DNA of 64,000 nt from contig NC_092672.1 of NCBI RefSeq assembly GCF_964355755.1, positions 38,870,501 through 38,934,500 on the forward strand, in the 5' to 3' direction. The translations under genes and the position numbers were made by a program. Shown here piece by piece: positions 59,601-64,000 of this stretch. Source of the DNA: Antedon mediterranea (lineage: Eukaryota; Echinodermata; Crinoidea; Comatulida; Antedonidae). The notes under the pieces are model-generated. The model was not told the DNA's origin. It worked only from the letters and a program-made list of their open reading frames with translations, and made no database searches. Positions within the stretch are counted from its first letter, which is position 1. Every line of letters begins with the position of its first letter.

Positions 59601-59650
59601 AGCACTTGCCAGCTTTATACTATGACGTTATCCAAATTCCTTCACTTGCA

Positions 59651-59686
59651 CTGATGAAGGGCTAGTGTTGCCCGAAAGCTCTGCTA
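59651..59686 (+). ncRNA. Hammerhead-ribozyme-like motif beside the Penelope element (candidate)
   Basis: CTGATGA, then a GGGC/GCCC stem with 7-base loop, GAAA, a 3-bp AGC/GCT stem with triloop and a TA cleavage-type dinucleotide follow in the order of a type I hammerhead core. Against it: an extra A precedes stem II, helix I does not pair well, and the motif lies on the strand opposite the RT ORF. Hammerheads are known in Penelope-like elements, which makes the position suggestive. Confidence 0.3.
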
Positions 59687-59897
59687 ACTTTTCTGGCTGT
59701 TTACTTTATCGTTTTGATTTAGCTTTTCGCTTTTTATTTTTGTATCTCCATTGAGATCCAGCCACTGATACCCACAGCATTGTCATTTTTTCAGTAATTT
59801 GCCTTTGGATTTTAAATGATGGAATGGAATGAGACTAAAAAACAGCTTAAATGGTGGTTATATTGAAACTTAAATTTTGGTAGTCAATGGAATAATT

Positions 59898-61711
59898 TTA
59901 CCGATCTGGGAGTATGTTCCTAATGTTAAGTCCAAAAGGTTTTGTGGTTTTAAGTAGTAATTCCCAGTGGTTTTCTTTGTCTTTGCGAGTTTTGTCGCTC
60001 CATTTGACATCGTGGTCTATTGCAATAACTCTGAAATTTGCAATCGAGTGACCAGCTGAATTAAAATGTTCGGCTACAGGTTGATCAAGCTTTAATGTTT
60101 TGATAGCTGATCTATGTTGTGTCATTCTCATACGGAGAGTGTTTTTTGTTTCTCCGACGTACTGTTTGCCACAAATATTACAGTATATGAGATAAATGAC
60201 GTTTTTGGTTAGACAATTAATTGATTGTTTGCGGCCAGTTTGGTTACTCTCAAATTTTTTAGTAGAATAAACCAATGAACAAGTTTTGCAAGATTTGCCG
60301 CAAAGGTGACTGCCCAAATTTTGGCTGTCATGAGAGTTAATTTCACTCTTAAATTTGGATCTGACTAATATATCACGAAGGTTGGGAGGTCTACGAAATG
60401 CAATAATGGGTGGTTCCGGAAAAACAGTCCTGAGACGTTCTGTCGACTGTAGAATGGGCATATGTTTCTCAATAATAGCCCGTAATGGAGGCAACCTAGG
60501 GTGGTAGGTTGTGACCAATGGCACTCTGGTCGATTTTTTTGGCTGACGTGGTTTGTACGTCAATGTTTGACATCGAGGAATATCTTTTGCTTTCTTTATA
60601 GCAGTTTCGATGTATTCCTTCTTGTAATTTCTGTTCCGGAGATGTCCGGTTAGTTCTTCGGTACGATTCTGAAAATCTAAATCTGAAGAACAGATACGTC
60701 TGATACGTAATGCTTGACTGTACGGTATGTTTTTAGTACAGTGTCGGGGGTGACAACTGCTAGGGAGCAGGTACATATTTTTATCCGTGGGTTTACGGAA
60801 TAGGTCAGTTTTGAGTGTACCATTTTCTATGGTCACTATAGTGTCCAAAAAATCAACGCTACTAGTGGATTTGGTAGCTGTAAATTTGATAGTTGGGTGA
60901 GCTGAATTAATATTGAGAAGAAAAGATTCCAAATTATCTTCACCATGGGTCCAGATCATGAAGATGTCGTCAATGTATCTAAACCAAACAAGTGGTTTAT
61001 TTGGTTGGAGGGACAGAAAATTGGCCTCAAATTGTCCCATAAATAAATTTGCAAAAGATGGCGCCATTTTTGTGCCCATCGCTGTGCCATGAATTTGAAG
61101 GTAATGGTCATTTCCAAAAATAAAATTGTTGTTGGTTAAAATCAACATGACCAGTTCTCGTAAATGAGCTTTAGTAGGCGTTTTGCCTGGAATTTGTATG
61201 TAATTTAAAATACATGCGTCGGCTCCTTCTTCGTGAGGGATATTAGTATACAATGATGAAACATCTAATGTAGCCAGAACACAATTATTAGGTAAATTTT
61301 GAATTTGGTTAATTTTGCGGATAAAGTCCGTGGAGTCCTGAATGGTCTTAGTAAAGCATCCACATATTCAGAAATTTTCTCTGTAGCAGTGCCATTGCCC
61401 GAAATAATGGGTCTACTAGGATTGCCTGCTTTGTGGATTTTAGGTAGGAAATAAAATCTGCCTGGAACTGGATTGACCTGTGCCAAATGAGGTCCAATCT
61501 TAGGATCGATGGAGTGTTTTTTTACCATCACAGAAACAGATTTGGCCACCTTATCCGCAATTTCCGGGGTGGGATCCGTTGTAAGTTTACGATAATGAAG
61601 AGGATTGTTTAGCTGTCTTAAGGACTCCTCTTCATAAAATTTGATGTCCATGGCAACAGTGGCAGAACCTTTGTCAGCTGGTTTAATGATAATATCATTA
61701 CGCTGACGCAA
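59898..61711 (-). pseudogene. Penelope-like RT / GIY-YIG ORF, broken by a frameshift
   Basis: Frame one (61,711-61,265) carries NDIIIKPADKGSA, RFYFLPKIHKAG and PSRPIISGNGTAT, the fingers and palm entry of Penelope RTs. Near 61,345 the frame shifts by one base; the rest reads in 61,253-59,898 with YTNIP, GTAMGTKMAPSFANL, FRYIDDIFMIW (YIDD active site), VDFLDT and FRKPTDKN. A Cys cluster (HLCGKSCKTC) precedes VIYLIYCNICGKQYVGETKN, the GIY-YIG nuclease core, with R and H of RMTQHRS and E of VAEHF following. Only the one frameshift separates RT halves, so the copy looks fairly young. The N-terminal part (62,401-61,740) is broken further, including a stop near 61,800. Confidence 0.87.
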
Positions 61712-62420
61712 TTTGGCAATGGCCTGCCTCTCTTGTTTTGAGAGATTGTCACGTTTATCTGGACTCGGGACGTAGTTTTGTACATCCTCCTCAATAGCCT
61801 AAATAAATGTTTCTAAAGCTGGACAACGATTTTTAGGTGGATTCCAGGAACTTTTTGGTTTAAATTTGTTAGCGTTGCCTTCGTTTTGCGTGGTGCTGCT
61901 GTCTGAATCAGCAAAATGTTCACGTAATCGTAATCTTCTGGAGAAAGACTCCATATCCAAAGATAGTTATTGTGCGCCGACCTGCCTTGGTTTTGGGCAG
62001 AATTTAAGGTCCTCGGGAAAGAAGTTTTTTCTCTCCTTCGGAAAGTCGGCAATTAATTTCGACAACTGAATCAGAGGTGTTGCTCCGATTCTTGTTATAA
62101 GAAAAAAAGCCATAAAATCATCCGAAGGTAGAGTCATTTGTGTTGAAATGACCAAATCTGCAGGTAGACCAAATTTGTGATGTCCCCTTCGGGCCATTGC
62201 CGTTGATTGCTTACGGCAATCATTGGCGATAATCCTGAGTTTGTTTTGAAACTCGGATGCAGGAAGTTCTCTTTTCAACTTCTTAGTTCTAGAGTGAATT
62301 TCAACGTCAAACTCAGTGAGGATTTTGCGGCAATTGCCAATTTGGATCTCATTGAGTTGACAAGCATTTTTGTGAAGGACAGCGTTCCAACGAGAACGCA
62401 TGTCATCATCTGCAAATCGA

Positions 62421-62882
62421 ATACCAGATGTGACATATATATATTAACATTGTGACATATATATATATATATATATTAACATTGTTTGATAAAAAAGGGA
62501 AAAAAAAGATTTAGGATCCCTTGAATTTCAAATATAAGTGGTCCAGAGAAATATTACATGTTCAATTCATATATATATCATAATAACTATTGTACTTGGA
62601 AAATAATTGACATTCACACATTTTAACGTAACGCCCTCTATAGTTTAAAGGCCATCAACAACTTATTATGGTACGGTGGAAAAGATTGAGAGAGAGAGCT
62701 CGAGCGATTGTAGTGTAGGAGAGAATATGACGGGAGACGGGCCTAGTTATAGATCGAGCTTTCTGAATGATGATAAAATATAATTTATCGTTAAGTTAGC
62801 TGTCTATGTGTGCATTTGCCCTGGAAAATAATTCCTCGTTTGTTCATTCTGACTGGCCAATGTCAATGATATTTATTTAAAG
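62421..62882. other. Intergenic, 5' flank of the SVOP-like gene
   Basis: (AT)n stretch at 62,436-62,475, then AT-rich sequence. AGAGAGAGAGCTCGAGCG near 62,690 may be promoter-associated, but no core promoter element is clear. Confidence 0.35.
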
Positions 62883-63842
62883 ATGGAATCCTCTTTGTTT
62901 TCTAGGGTGGTCAAATTTCGGCAAGGTGGCAGCAAGGAAGATGCGTCTGCAGAGGCCGAAGTGAACATGGCCAGCAGCAGGCGAACTCACAGGCCTACAC
63001 ATATGGGAAACGGGGCTACAGATGGAGTTCTAGGCGAATCGGAAGGTATAATATGTACAATATACTATAGGAGAAAAACTCATTTAGGCCTAGGCCGATA
63101 TAAAGAGAAACAGTTTTTAACCACCCGATTGTTTCATTGACAATGATATTTATTTTTTTTCACTGGTACACGGCACGGTATAAATATAGAGGTACCCACA
63201 TTTTATTTTATGACCGATTTTATTATTGAGAGGAAAATATGAAAGTATTTCTATTATTAGCATTACTTGGAAAGGCCTACTGGAGAATAGAGTAGGCCTT
63301 GTGGGCCCAAGAGGGAATACATGGCCTGGTGACGTCTTGAAATGGGACTGTTTTACATACATACAGTACTCGAGCCATTGTCCTGATCCTGATCAATCGT
63401 TTCAATTCTAATTAGTGTTATTGTTTATACTGCAAGCACGTACTATTCAGCACGTATAAGTTATAGCGTTTGTGTGCGCATAGAGCAGACTTGTGGCTGA
63501 AGCCTAGTTTTTAAATGACGTTGAATAAAGTAACTGAATTGGACGATTCCTTATGTTTATTACTTTCACTGTGAGTCTACAATACGTAGTATTGTAAAGT
63601 AACTGAATGTAAACACTATTTTTGTATTTTAATAATATTTTAATTTACTATTAATTATTATTAATTACTAGTAAATTAAATGACCTTTCATTGTGTTAAA
63701 TTGTGAAAGTATTCCAGTACTCTTAATTTATAATTTCATTTTAAATTTTAATGAAGATCATTTCACAGTGGATGAAGCTGTTGAGAACATTGGCTTTGGT
63801 TTGTTTCAAATCAAATTATCTGGACTCACAGGACTTTGCTGG
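62883..63842 (+). CDS. SVOP: SVOP-like (synaptic vesicle 2-related) MFS transporter, first two coding exons
   Basis: Exon 62883-63045 (ATG) ends GAAG|GTATAA in phase 1; exon 63757-63842 starts ATGAAG|AT and ends TGCTGG|GTAAGA in phase 0. Together they encode ~83 residues. The N-terminus has VVKFR, and exon 2 has HFTVDEAVENIGFGLFQIKL followed by SGLTGLCW, the conserved segment just before and into the first membrane helix of SVOP/SV2 family major facilitator proteins. Vertebrate SVOP is a 12-helix synaptic-vesicle protein with no settled substrate. The gene continues beyond the right edge. SVOP versus SVOPL or another SV2-like paralogue cannot be separated from so little sequence. Confidence 0.8.
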
Positions 63843-64000
63843 GTAAGATTGTTGACAACTTTACTGACTGCAGACATAGATATATTATAGTGAACATATC
63901 TCTATGGTGTGGTATCACAACAAAAAGCTGAAAAAAAATGTAAATGGAAGATAATTAAATGACATCACTATGAATGAATGTGAATTAATTCTGTTTATTA

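Larger units (their letters stand above)
59640..62420 (-). mobile_element. Degenerate Penelope-like retroelement with GIY-YIG endonuclease
   Basis: Read on the minus strand, the order is an N-terminal region (62,401-61,813), a reverse transcriptase (61,711 to about 60,700) and a C-terminal linker plus GIY-YIG nuclease ending at 59,898. The RT-plus-GIY-YIG architecture on one chain defines Penelope-like elements. Downstream (59,640-59,890) is a noncoding tail with a hammerhead-like motif on the opposite strand. An (AT)n microsatellite at ~62,436-62,475 lies at the 5' boundary. Exact termini and target duplication not found. Confidence 0.85.

Overview
This window is eukaryotic, from an intron-rich bilaterian animal. 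Every gene is split by GT-AG (a few GC-AG) introns, and the reconstructed proteins are recognisable animal proteins. It is AT-rich and full of TAGGCCTAG-type repeats, Penelope-like and LINE retroelements, TIR/foldback DNA elements and very long minisatellites. That texture fits a marine invertebrate, perhaps an echinoderm or hemichordate, but the species cannot be fixed from the sequence. I rebuilt the exons by hand from splice sites, reading phase and remembered family sequences. No alignment was run.

Layout. (1) About 456-20,440, + strand: 15 exons of ZW10 (kinetochore RZZ / ER-tethering NRZ subunit); the 5' end lies left of the window. (2) 20,821-25,498, - strand: a complete nine-exon GUCD1 gene, convergent with ZW10, with probable overlapping 3' UTRs. 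(3) 25,635-33,662, - strand: a five-exon gene for an unassigned ~229-aa protein with one EF-hand pair, ending only ~140 bp upstream of GUCD1. One of its introns holds a 43-bp minisatellite into which a hAT-like element has inserted. (4) 33.8-35.5 kb: two LINE reverse-transcriptase relics. (5) 37,700-39,954, + strand: a two-exon orphan rhodopsin-family GPCR with HKY in place of DRY. (6) 41,193-54,637, + strand: a complete 12-exon proline dehydrogenase gene (PRODH, ~602 aa) with a canonical EF-hand loop. (7) 54.9-62.5 kb: a 23-bp satellite, a foldback element and a degenerate Penelope-like element with GIY-YIG domain. (8) 62,883 to the end, + strand: the first two exons of an SVOP-like transporter.

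The most striking feature is where the minisatellites sit. Ten major arrays occupy the introns of four unrelated genes. Seven of them copy an exon-intron junction, with coding bases plus the splice donor or acceptor. The other three start 4 to about 60 bp past a donor. The longest runs from 8.7 to 15.8 kb and carries about 126 copies of a CAG|GTAAAC junction. In the junction arrays checked, reading into the repeat meets an in-frame stop, so use of a decoy site should give a truncated, probably decayed transcript. This looks like a recurrent process in this genome and is the lead finding.

The genes are functionally unrelated housekeeping or signalling genes. No operon or pathway logic links them, apart from the tight head-to-tail spacing of the EF-hand gene and GUCD1.
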